Assembly (NCBI GenBank): GCA_964637655.1
Contig: CAZWUZ010000071.1
Span: 1-13,900 of the forward strand
Direction: 5' to 3'
Source: CAZWUZ01 sp964637655 [NCBI: uncultured bacterium]
GTDB lineage: Bacteria > DAOPZR01
Length of the DNA stretch: 13,900 nucleotides
Part shown: in pieces, positions 7,460 to 13,900 of the stretch
How the letters are laid out: each line of letters starts with the position of its first letter
Numbering within the stretch: position 1 is the first letter of the stretch
The notes under the pieces: generated by a model
The model's database searches: none
The model's input: the letters and a program-made list of their open reading frames with translations, nothing else
Told to the model about the DNA's origin: nothing
Program-made: the position numbers and the translations under genes

Positions 7460-8529
7460 TCTTCCTCCGTCGCGGGCGCTCGCGCGCCTGCCTGTCGTTC
7501 GGTCGTAACCTCGAGGTCATTGATGTTGCCCGACGTCGTAAACGTTATCGTGCCGCACTCGTCCGTGCGCAGCACCGTCATCCCCGCCCCCTGCAGCCGC
7601 TCCAGCACGTCGGGATTGGGATGCCCGAAACTGTTGCGGCCCACACTGATGATAGCATAGCGCGGGTTGACCGCGCCAACAAAAGAGGCCGTGCTCGAGG
7701 TGCGGCTGCCATGATGCCCGGTCTTGAGCACGGTGCTGCGCAGAGCCGCGGCCTGCGTCGCCACCAGCTGCTCCTCCACCTGCTTCTCCGCATCACCCGT
7801 CAGCAGGAACGACACCGCCCCGTAGGTGAGTTTGAGAACGATGGAGGCGTTATTGAGGTTGTTCGCCTCGCTGTTGACCGCCAGCACCTGCATTTTGAGT
7901 TTGTCATCGAGGGCGAGTTCCTCGCCCGGGCGCGGTTCGACATAGTCGACGTGCCGGTTCTGCACGAGTCGCAGCAGGGTGCGGTAGCCGGTCGACGTCG
8001 CCGCCTTGCCGGAGTTGTAGAACGCCCGCGCCTTCAGCTCACGGATGACGTCGATCAGCCCGCCGAAATGGTCGCTGTGCGGGTGGGTGAGGAAGACCGC
8101 GGTCAGTTCACGCGCGTTGCGCGCGCGCAGGAAGGGGATGATGACCTTGTTCCCGGCATCGGTGGCGCGGGTGTAGCGGCTGTCGCGGTTGTCCGGCGAC
8201 CCCTCACCCCCGTCGCAGAGGAAGATACCGCCCGACGGGGTGAACCAGACCGCCGCGTCACCCTGCCCGACATCGAGGAAGGCGATGGTGAACTTCTCCG
8301 GCGGTTCATACGGGGCCTCCGGATCGGGTGCTGCCTCCCCGGTTTCCGCCAGCACCGGTACGGCCGCAGTTCCGGGCTTCGGCGGGAAGTACTTCGGCCA
8401 GGCGAACCACCAGACGACGGCAAGGATGACGGTGAAGAGCAGGATGACCCCGTTCTCCTTCGTCAGCAGCCCGCGGTCCGTGTCGCTGCGCCGCTGCTTG
8501 CGGTACTCGGCAAAGGTGTCGTTGCTCAT
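7456..8529 (-). CDS. Membrane-anchored stand-alone MBL of the ComEC C-terminal type
   Basis: A 357-residue protein with a basic N-terminus, one membrane helix at about 27-44 and a metallo-beta-lactamase fold from about 78. This is the domain normally fused to the C-terminus of ComEC/Rec2, proposed to degrade the strand that is not imported. All family motifs are intact: LDVGQGDA near 85, LCDGG, HPHSDH (His149, His151, Asp153, His154) followed by FGG, LLTGDAE (Asp246) and TGHHGS (His272, His273), then FGHPNPD. The basic start and single helix place the enzyme outside the cytoplasmic membrane, as in ComEC. The ATG at 8529 shares ATGA with the stop of the four-repeat HhH gene. There is no clear ribosome site, which suggests translational coupling. 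An in-frame extension further upstream lies inside the neighbouring gene and has no domain support. Nuclease activity is inferred from the family. Confidence 0.9.
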   Translation of the reverse strand: MSNDTFAEYRKQRRSDTDRGLLTKENGVILLFTVILAVVWWFAWPKYFPPKPGTAAVPVLAETGEAAPDPEAPYEPPEKFTIAFLDVGQGDAAVWFTPSGGIFLCDGGEGSPDNRDSRYTRATDAGNKVIIPFLRARNARELTAVFLTHPHSDHFGGLIDVIRELKARAFYNSGKAATSTGYRTLLRLVQNRHVDYVEPRPGEELALDDKLKMQVLAVNSEANNLNNASIVLKLTYGAVSFLLTGDAEKQVEEQLVATQAAALRSTVLKTGHHGSRTSSTASFVGAVNPRYAIISVGRNSFGHPNPDVLERLQGAGMTVLRTDECGTITFTTSGNINDLEVTTERQAGARAPATEEE

Positions 8530-9734
8530 CGCAGCACCGTCTGTGCCTTGAGGGTTTCCAGCGCGGTGGGTCCGACCCCGCTGACCGCGTCCACCTGCTC
8601 CCACGTGGTAAAGCGCCTGCCCGGCAGCGTCTCGCGCATGGCGACAAGGTTGCGCGCGGCGGTCGACGTGATCCGCGGCAGCGCGTCCATCTGCTCGACC
8701 GTGGCGGTGTTGAGGTTGAGCGGGCCAGCCGGCGTCACGGGTGCGGCTGGGACCGCCGGCACGGGCGGGCGCGGTACCGGCAGCAACGCGGCATTGACCA
8801 TCACCTGCGCCCTGATCTTATCGATCAGCGCCGGGCCCACGCCACTGACCCGGTCGAGGTCGTCGATGCTGCGGAACGGTCCGTTGGCGGCGCGGTCAGC
8901 GACGATTTTCTGCGCCGTCCCCGGCCCGACCCCGGGGAGCGCGTCGAGCTGCGCCGTCGTAGCGGCATTGAGGTCGAGGCGCGCGGCCGGTGCGCCGGCC
9001 GCCCCGGCTGACGGTCGCACGGTACCGACCGTAACCAGCGGGCGGAGCTTTTCGATGGTCGCGTCACCAAACCCGGAAATGTTCTTCAGGTCGTCGACCG
9101 CGGTGAACAGGCGGTCGTCGCGCGTCCCGCCCTGCCCGTCAGGCCCGTCGCGATAGTCAACGATTTTCTGAGCCGCCACGGGCCCGATGCCCGGCAGGGA
9201 GTTGAAATCCTCAACCCCGCCGTTATTGAGGTCGATAACCCCGCCGCTTCCTCCCACCTGCCAGGGGGGAATGCTGGTCGTGTCGCCGCACGTAACGTAC
9301 TGTAACAGGCGGGCGAGCTTGGATGGCCCGATGCCCTTGACCATGTCGAGTTCTGCCGCCGGATTGAACAGGTTGTCGTCGGCCGTGCCGAGTTCACCAT
9401 CAGGGCCGTTACGGTAGGCGATGATGTCCGCCGCCATGGCCGGCCCGACGCCGCGGATGGTCGCCATCTCCTCGGGGCCGGCGGTGTTGATATTGACGAT
9501 GCCCCCGGGCACCGCCCCGCGTCCACCCTCATCATCGACGCCGGCGGCGGCGAACCCGGTGCCGTCGCCCCCGTCATCTTCATCCGCGTCAGCAGCCCCG
9601 TCGAGCACCACCGTCGGGTCCTGGCTGACCGCGGCGCGCGGCTTGAGGGTGAAGGCGAACAGGCCGCCGATGAGCAGCAACACCTGCAGCACCAGTATCC
9701 CCTTCTGCAGCGGCGAGAAGGAAAAGACCGGCAT
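8526..9734 (-). CDS. Membrane-anchored protein with four ComEA-type helix-hairpin-helix repeats
   Basis: A 402-residue protein with one N-terminal membrane helix (about 11-30), an acidic Asp/Gly-rich stretch (45-72) and four ComEA-type (HhH)2 units at about 79-150, 166-237, 253-313 and 338-402. Characteristic segments are IRGVGPAMAADIIAYR, LPGIGPVAAQKIVDYR and LPGVGPGTAQKIVADR. The last repeat has a degraded first hairpin (LPRITS) but an intact second one (VSGVGP). Repeats 1 and 2 carry an extra acidic loop, GPDGELGTADD (110-120) and GPDGQGGTRDD (197-207). A Pro-rich linker (319-337) precedes the last repeat. The ATG at 9734 fits because the membrane helix follows at once, and TGAGG (formed by the comEC stop) sits nine bases upstream. 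ComEA itself has one such unit, so this looks like an extended double-stranded DNA receptor on the outer face of the membrane. DNA binding is inferred. Confidence 0.88.
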   Translation of the reverse strand: MPVFSFSPLQKGILVLQVLLLIGGLFAFTLKPRAAVSQDPTVVLDGAADADEDDGGDGTGFAAAGVDDEGGRGAVPGGIVNINTAGPEEMATIRGVGPAMAADIIAYRNGPDGELGTADDNLFNPAAELDMVKGIGPSKLARLLQYVTCGDTTSIPPWQVGGSGGVIDLNNGGVEDFNSLPGIGPVAAQKIVDYRDGPDGQGGTRDDRLFTAVDDLKNISGFGDATIEKLRPLVTVGTVRPSAGAAGAPAARLDLNAATTAQLDALPGVGPGTAQKIVADRAANGPFRSIDDLDRVSGVGPALIDKIRAQVMVNAALLPVPRPPVPAVPAAPVTPAGPLNLNTATVEQMDALPRITSTAARNLVAMRETLPGRRFTTWEQVDAVSGVGPTALETLKAQTVLR

Positions 9735-9745
9735 ACTGGCGGGCC

Positions 9746-12700
9746 TCAGAAGGCGACGTCGATGGCGTTGATCATGTCGTCGGACACCGCCATGGTGCTG
9801 CGGTTTTCCTGCCACGCCATGGTATCGAGTTGCACCCGCTCGCCGTCGGAAGTGACAATGGCCGCGCCGTGCAGGTCGGTGCGCAGGCAATTGGCAAACC
9901 CGAGTTTCGCCACGCAGCGTTCCCAGTTTTCCTTCATGTAGTCGTCGTACGGGCGCGGGTTGTTGCGGTCGCGCTGGTACGAGAAGATGACGTGCTTCGC
10001 CCCGGTACGGGTCAGCAGCAGGTCACACTGCTCGTCCGTCAGCTGCAGCGTCCCGTGATGCGGAAAGACCAGCACGTCCGCCTTGAGTTTCGCCGCCGGC
10101 AGCTGCAGCAGGTCGTCGAGCGCCTCGAGGCCGATGTCCCCCGGCAGCAGAAACGCCGTGTTCCCGTAGGTGACGCGCAGCGACAGCGAGTTGTTAGCGA
10201 CCGGGTTATCCTCCCAGAAACGGTTCGGGGCGATGACCTCGATGCGGTAGGGGTGCCCGTCAACAACCGTGTCGACCGGGGTCATCCCCCCCTTCCCCTG
10301 CTGCGCGCGCACGTGCCAGTTGGCGTAGCGGTTGGGCAGGGTCGGCCCGCGCTGCGCCAGCAGTTCGACAAACCCGGGCACGTAGAGGCGCGGGAAACCG
10401 GCCACCACTTCGTCGTAAAGCGTTTCCGTCTCCGCCAGGCCGGCACGGTCGCGCAGCGCCGCGCCGCCGATGGCGGTGAGGAAATCCTCGTACGACGTTG
10501 CCGGGGTCACCTTCGCCGGGTCGAACGGCAGCAACAGGTTCTCCACATAGGTGTACTGCAGCACACTGTTGAGCCCGCCGAAACATTCGGGGGCGACCGT
10601 CGTCGCCATCATCCAGTCGAGCGTGCGGATGAGTTTCTTGCTCAGCGCGGGAATGACCGTGCGCATGCCGTTGTCGAACCCGGCCCCGAGTTTGCTGTGC
10701 GATCCGCCGTTGATGAGAATGTCGGAGCGGTCGGGCGCCTCGATGAGGATTGACTCGCCGTAGCGCACGGAGAGGGCGGTCAGTTCGAATTCGCTGCGCG
10801 TGTTGACAAAAAACGAGCCGAACCAGACGAGCATCGCCAGGGCCAGCCCCCCCGCGAGGGCATAGAACTTCGCGCGGAAGACCGCGTCGGCGCGCGCGCG
10901 CAGGGCCCAGCCGCGCAGGCGCACCAGAATGGCCTGATGCCAGATGAAGGCAGCGATGACCATAAAGTAGAAAAAGACCATCGACGGCGACCATTTTGCC
11001 ACCTGCGGGTAGGGGAATATCAGCACGCTGAAATGGCCGACCGCGACAAACAGTTTGGCGAGGAAATAGTTGGTCGCGTTGAGCAGCAGCGCGAGGTAGG
11101 TGCCGATATTCCAGAACGGCAGCAGCAGCGAGAGGATGCCGGCGATCATCGCCAGCTGCACGATGATACCGATGAGCGGAATGGCGATGAAGTTGGCATA
11201 CGCCCCCGCCAGCGGCCAGCGCCCGAAGTAGAAACTCGAGAGCGGGATCATCATGCCGAACTGGATGCCGAACTGCGCGGCAAAGAAACCCGAGAGCCAG
11301 AGCGGGATGTCGCTGTAGCCGAAGGTGAAGGACGGGAAGCGCGCATTGAGTTTGTGCGCCGCGTAGACGGTGAGCACGAAGAGCACGAGGAACGGCATCC
11401 AGAAGCGTTCATGCGCGACGAAATGCCAGTGCCAGCAGCCGAGCACCGTCCAGACGGCTATCCCCCCCATAAACGCGACAAAGGTCCACCCCCGTAGTCG
11501 GGCCAGCAGCCGCTGGCAGGGAGTGGTGAGCAGGCCGAGTGAGAGCACGGCGAAGTACGACAGGGTGAGTGACGGCTCGACGATGAGCAGCGGCTGGAAG
11601 ATCAGGACGAGGAACCCCGAGAAGGGGATGGTGAAGAGGATACCGGCGCGCAGGCCCTTGCCCATGTAGGTGGTGGCGATGACCGCGATGGAGTTCATCA
11701 GCGCCGCGCGCTGGGTCGACGGGCGGTAGCCGGTGATCACGGCGAAAACGAGCAGGGCGAGGACGATGATCGGGGCGTAGATTTTCGGGGGAACGCGCAG
11801 CATGGTGAAGATGCCCCAGAACATGATGGTGATGATGGTGACGTGCAGGCCGGAGACCGCGAGCACGTGGTTGATCCCCGCCCACTGAAACTCCTGCGGA
11901 ATGGTCTGGTTGGTCCCCGAGGTGAGCACGCGCTGCGCCCCCTCCGGCAGCACCGTCTTCGCCCAGTCGGGGAGGGTCAGGTGCGTCCCGTCGAACGGCG
12001 TCATCGCCCGCTGCAGCCCGTAGCGCAGGCCGAGCGTCACCCCGCCGAGGAACGCGGATTCGGGGTAGGGCATGGTCTGCTTGAAAACACGCAGCATGCG
12101 GTCCTTGACATGGAGCGAGAACTCGACGATGGGCGTGCCGTCGCTCTTTTCCACCACGTCGATGGTCGGCAGTTCGTTGCCATCCTCGAGACGCAACGTA
12201 TCGTAGAGGTTCATCGTCCCGTACATGCCGGAATTCTGCAGGAACCGTTTGAAATTGAAACCGCCCGGATTGGTCAGCGGGGCGGGGGCAAGCACCGTGC
12301 CGCGCAGACGGATTTTCCAGCCGTAGGTCTCAAGCTGGGTGATTTCGCGGTAGTCGGGGTGGCGGTCGCGCAGCGTCGCCTGCAGCGAACCGCCGCTGAC
12401 CGGAAACGCGTAGTCGGCACCGACGGGGCGGATGGAGATGACGTCAAGCTGAATGCGGGCACGATCGGCATACAGGTCAGGATCGATGGCGATGATCCCC
12501 TCGACCTCGTACGGCGGCGCCTGCATATTGTCGGAGGCGAACGACGACAGGTGGTTGGAAACGGCATAGACGGCAAACTCGGCCGGCGATGCCGTCCGCC
12601 CCGCCGCGGTGATCTTCCCGAGTTCGTCGAACGGCTCGTCGACGACGTAGGAGGTGCCGACCGCGTCGGCAGCGGGCACCGCCAGCCGGGCGGTAACCGC

Positions 12701-13114
12701 CCGCCCGTTGCGCTTCCCCGTAAACTGCAATTCAACGTCGCGCTCATGCGCCGTCAGTTTCTGCACGCGCAGGCGGCGCAATTCGTCCAGCCCGTCGGCC
12801 GACACCGGCGCCCAGACCGTCTGCTGCCCGACGTTCAGCGTGCCGAGCAGATCGTCGGCAATGGTAAAATCCTGGTTGTAGCGCAGCGTCCCGAGCACGA
12901 GGGCAAACAGACACATCAGCACATGGACGTAGCCGATGGCGAGACGGGCGCCGCGACGGCGCAGCAGGACGACCGCCAGCCAGGCGAGCCCGAGCAGCGC
13001 GGTGGCAATGCCGTAGTAGAGGTTGGCACTCTGCGACAGGGGGAACATGAACCCGAGCGCCACCCCGATAATGTACATGTAGCAGAAGAGCATGACCTTT
13101 TCGCGCATTTTCAT
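9746..13114 (-). CDS. comEC: ComEC/Rec2 DNA-uptake channel with degenerate MBL domain
   Basis: A 1122-residue member of the ComEC/Rec2 family, the membrane channel for single-stranded DNA during transformation. Three membrane helices (about 8-77) precede a soluble region (about 80-310) ending in the typical NPGGFNFKRFL. The competence domain follows, with NHVLAVSGLHVT at 415-426 and several further helices to about 750. The C-terminal MBL domain (about 770-1122) is recognisable but has lost its metal site. SVRYGES stands where DVGQGD is expected, NGG replaces DGG, and TVAPEC (839-844) replaces HxHxDH before a conserved FGG. The later PGD (Asp993) and PHHGT (His1019, His1020) remain. Family members are commonly 700-850 residues, so this one is long; part of the excess is an unfamiliar soluble stretch at about 85-190. 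The ATG at 13114 is preceded by GAGGTG at 13124-13119. The downstream genes supply two HhH proteins and an intact MBL. Confidence 0.93.
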   Translation of the reverse strand: MKMREKVMLFCYMYIIGVALGFMFPLSQSANLYYGIATALLGLAWLAVVLLRRRGARLAIGYVHVLMCLFALVLGTLRYNQDFTIADDLLGTLNVGQQTVWAPVSADGLDELRRLRVQKLTAHERDVELQFTGKRNGRAVTARLAVPAADAVGTSYVVDEPFDELGKITAAGRTASPAEFAVYAVSNHLSSFASDNMQAPPYEVEGIIAIDPDLYADRARIQLDVISIRPVGADYAFPVSGGSLQATLRDRHPDYREITQLETYGWKIRLRGTVLAPAPLTNPGGFNFKRFLQNSGMYGTMNLYDTLRLEDGNELPTIDVVEKSDGTPIVEFSLHVKDRMLRVFKQTMPYPESAFLGGVTLGLRYGLQRAMTPFDGTHLTLPDWAKTVLPEGAQRVLTSGTNQTIPQEFQWAGINHVLAVSGLHVTIITIMFWGIFTMLRVPPKIYAPIIVLALLVFAVITGYRPSTQRAALMNSIAVIATTYMGKGLRAGILFTIPFSGFLVLIFQPLLIVEPSLTLSYFAVLSLGLLTTPCQRLLARLRGWTFVAFMGGIAVWTVLGCWHWHFVAHERFWMPFLVLFVLTVYAAHKLNARFPSFTFGYSDIPLWLSGFFAAQFGIQFGMMIPLSSFYFGRWPLAGAYANFIAIPLIGIIVQLAMIAGILSLLLPFWNIGTYLALLLNATNYFLAKLFVAVGHFSVLIFPYPQVAKWSPSMVFFYFMVIAAFIWHQAILVRLRGWALRARADAVFRAKFYALAGGLALAMLVWFGSFFVNTRSEFELTALSVRYGESILIEAPDRSDILINGGSHSKLGAGFDNGMRTVIPALSKKLIRTLDWMMATTVAPECFGGLNSVLQYTYVENLLLPFDPAKVTPATSYEDFLTAIGGAALRDRAGLAETETLYDEVVAGFPRLYVPGFVELLAQRGPTLPNRYANWHVRAQQGKGGMTPVDTVVDGHPYRIEVIAPNRFWEDNPVANNSLSLRVTYGNTAFLLPGDIGLEALDDLLQLPAAKLKADVLVFPHHGTLQLTDEQCDLLLTRTGAKHVIFSYQRDRNNPRPYDDYMKENWERCVAKLGFANCLRTDLHGAAIVTSDGERVQLDTMAWQENRSTMAVSDDMINAIDVAF

Positions 13115-13118
13115 GCAG

Positions 13119-13124
13119 CACCTC
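13119..13124 (-). promoter_or_regulatory. Shine-Dalgarno of comEC
   Basis: The minus strand reads GAGGTG, with GAGG six bases before the ATG at 13114. I see no good promoter in the 52-base gap to the preceding small gene, so comEC is probably read through from ackA. Confidence 0.7.
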
Positions 13125-13151
13125 GTGTCGGGAATGGGCAGACGTTGTGGC

Positions 13152-13178
13152 GGTTGCTACTGGTTGCTACTGGTTGCT
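13152..13178. repeat. Short 10-bp tandem repeat at a gene end
   Basis: The plus strand has two perfect copies of GGTTGCTACT followed by a partial third (GGTTGCT). On the minus strand the repeat spans the last codons and the TAG stop of the 73-residue membrane protein. Slippage here would move or remove that stop. Confidence 0.85.
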
Positions 13179-13388
13179 GCGGCGCGGCGGCCGTTCCTGC
13201 TGCCGGCGCGGCGCCGCCGCGGGCGCCTGATCGGCATCCCAGTAGGCGTTGATGGTCGGGCAGTAGTCGCGGTTGCTCTCGACATTGTGCTCGATGGTGT
13301 AGGCATCGTTGAAAACGAGCACGCCGACGCCGATGAGCAGCGACGCGAGCACGGTGAGCATGAGGATCTTCGCCCCGTTCTGGTTCAT
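13167..13388 (-). CDS. Small one-helix membrane protein of unknown function
   Basis: A 73-residue protein that I do not recognise. It has a short polar start (MNQNGAK), one hydrophobic helix at about 8-26, a polar segment with one Cys (NRDYCPTINAYWDADQ) and a Pro/Arg/Gln-rich tail. Topology is probably a single-pass inner-membrane protein; the long tail would lie outside if the helix is a signal anchor. It is likely real: its ATG overlaps the acetate kinase stop as ATGA, and a full AGGAGG (13401-13396) lies seven bases upstream, inside the end of ackA. The arrangement indicates co-translation with ackA. Its place between a metabolic gene and comEC does not reveal a role. Confidence 0.7.
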   Translation of the reverse strand: MNQNGAKILMLTVLASLLIGVGVLVFNDAYTIEHNVESNRDYCPTINAYWDADQAPAAAPRRQQERPPRRSNQ

Positions 13389-13900
13389 GACTGCCCCTCC
13401 TGTGCACCGAAGACGATGTCGCGCGTATCGCGCGCGATGACCAGTTCCTCATTGGTGGGGATGACCAGCGTGCGCACGCGCGCGCCGTCCGTCCCGATGT
13501 CACCCGGCGCGCCCCCCGCGTAGGCGCGGTTCTTCGCCGCGTCCACCTCGAGTCCGAGGAACCCGAGCCCGGTGCAGCACGCCTCGCGCACCCGCCAGGC
13601 GTTTTCGCCGACCCCGGCGGTAAACACCACCGCGTCGAGTCCGCCGAGCGCGGCAGCATAGGCGCCGATATACTTGCGCACGCGGTAGCAGTACACGGTA
13701 AACGCCGCCTCGGCGCGCGGGTTGCCCAGGTCCATCTCGCCGATGATGGCGCGCATGTCGCTGCTCACCCCGGAGAGCCCCTGCAGGCCGCTGTGCTTGT
13801 TCATCAGCGTGTTCGCTTCGCTCTGCGTCAGTTCCTCTTTCGCCATCAGGTAGAGGATGATGGCCGGGTCCATGTCGCCGCAGCGCGTCCCCATGACCAG
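13385..13900 (-). CDS. ackA: Acetate kinase, C-terminal part (start outside window)
   Basis: The last 171 codons of acetate kinase, which makes ATP and acetate from acetyl phosphate and ADP in the cytosol, usually together with phosphotransacetylase. The fragment reads LVMGTRCGDMDPAI (family motif GTRSGDxDP, here with Cys for Ser), KHSGLQGLSGVSSDMR, YIGAYAAALGGLDAVVF, TAGVGENAWRVRE (nucleotide-binding GxGEN) and PTNEELVIARDT, whose Glu belongs to the magnesium site in the family. The frame continues past 13900, so the first internal ATG at 13894 is not the start. The stop at 13385 overlaps the next gene by four bases. Acetate kinase suggests a fermentative or acetate-switching metabolism. Confidence 0.96.
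   Translation of the reverse strand: MVMGTRCGDMDPAIILYLMAKEELTQSEANTLMNKHSGLQGLSGVSSDMRAIIGEMDLGNPRAEAAFTVYCYRVRKYIGAYAAALGGLDAVVFTAGVGENAWRVREACCTGLGFLGLEVDAAKNRAYAGGAPGDIGTDGARVRTLVIPTNEELVIARDTRDIVFGAQEGQS

Noticed and set aside
8530-8604. Upstream extension of the MBL protein by 25 residues
   Set aside because: It overlaps the four-repeat HhH gene, reads as Gly/Arg-rich out-of-frame sequence, and the ATGA start at 8529 is followed directly by the expected basic start and membrane helix.
9735-9890. Upstream extension of the four-repeat HhH protein by 52 residues
   Set aside because: It lies in the end of comEC, is His/Arg-rich noise, and would bury the membrane anchor that begins right after the ATG at 9734.
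7621-13252. Plus-strand open frames at 7621-9156, 9830-10753, 10937-11497 and 11843-13252
   Set aside because: They mirror the comEC, HhH and MBL genes, have low-complexity basic composition and no ribosome sites or motifs. Codon bias in the minus-strand genes explains them.
1-13900. CRISPR arrays, insertion sequences, prophage or toxin-antitoxin genes
   Set aside because: I saw no spaced direct repeats, transposase motifs, terminal inverted repeats or phage genes. The only clear short repeat is the 10-bp tandem at 13152-13178.

Overview
The window is a high-GC bacterial segment (coding regions well above 60 % G+C). Every gene I can support lies on the minus strand, so transcription runs from high to low coordinates. 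Type of organism: Gram-negative-like envelope genes (alpha-2-macroglobulin followed by a PBP1C start, a likely lipoprotein) together with multi-repeat ComEA-type proteins carrying GPDG..GT.DD loops suggest a PVC-type bacterium (Verrucomicrobiota/Kiritimatiellota-like). This is a low-confidence inference; no marker gene settles it.

Layout in transcription order. (1) 13900-13385: C-terminal part of acetate kinase, cut by the window end. (2) 13388-13167: a small one-helix membrane protein overlapping ackA by ATGA. (3) 13114-6575: a compact four-gene DNA-uptake cluster. It holds a long ComEC/Rec2 channel protein, a membrane-anchored protein with four ComEA-type helix-hairpin-helix (HhH) repeats, a membrane-anchored stand-alone metallo-beta-lactamase (MBL) of the ComEC C-terminal type, and a probable lipoprotein with three ComEA-type repeats. 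Stop and start codons overlap or nearly touch, and a strong intrinsic terminator closes the cluster at 6565-6527. (4) 6493-6417: tRNA-Ala(CGC) with its own promoter, whose -35 box sits at the edge of the preceding terminator's T-tract, and its own terminator. (5) 6225-409: a 1938-residue bacterial alpha-2-macroglobulin with an intact CLEQ thioester motif. (6) 409-~300: the first ~37 codons of pbpC, overlapping the macroglobulin stop by one base. (7) 191-1: the N-terminus of an LplT/Aas-like major facilitator transporter in DNA of about 54 % G+C.

The main point of interest is the uptake cluster. The MBL domain fused to ComEC has lost its metal-binding residues (HxHxDH replaced by T-V-A-P-E-C, DVGQGD replaced by SVRYGES). 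Two genes downstream lies a separate membrane-anchored MBL with all of these motifs intact. This looks like a ComEC whose nuclease-type domain has been split off, served by two long DNA-binding HhH-array proteins with different membrane anchors.

The main caution is at about position 300. Base composition drops abruptly there, pbpC is cut after its signal anchor, and an unrelated gene begins. This is either a recombination scar or, more likely, a chimeric join in the assembly.
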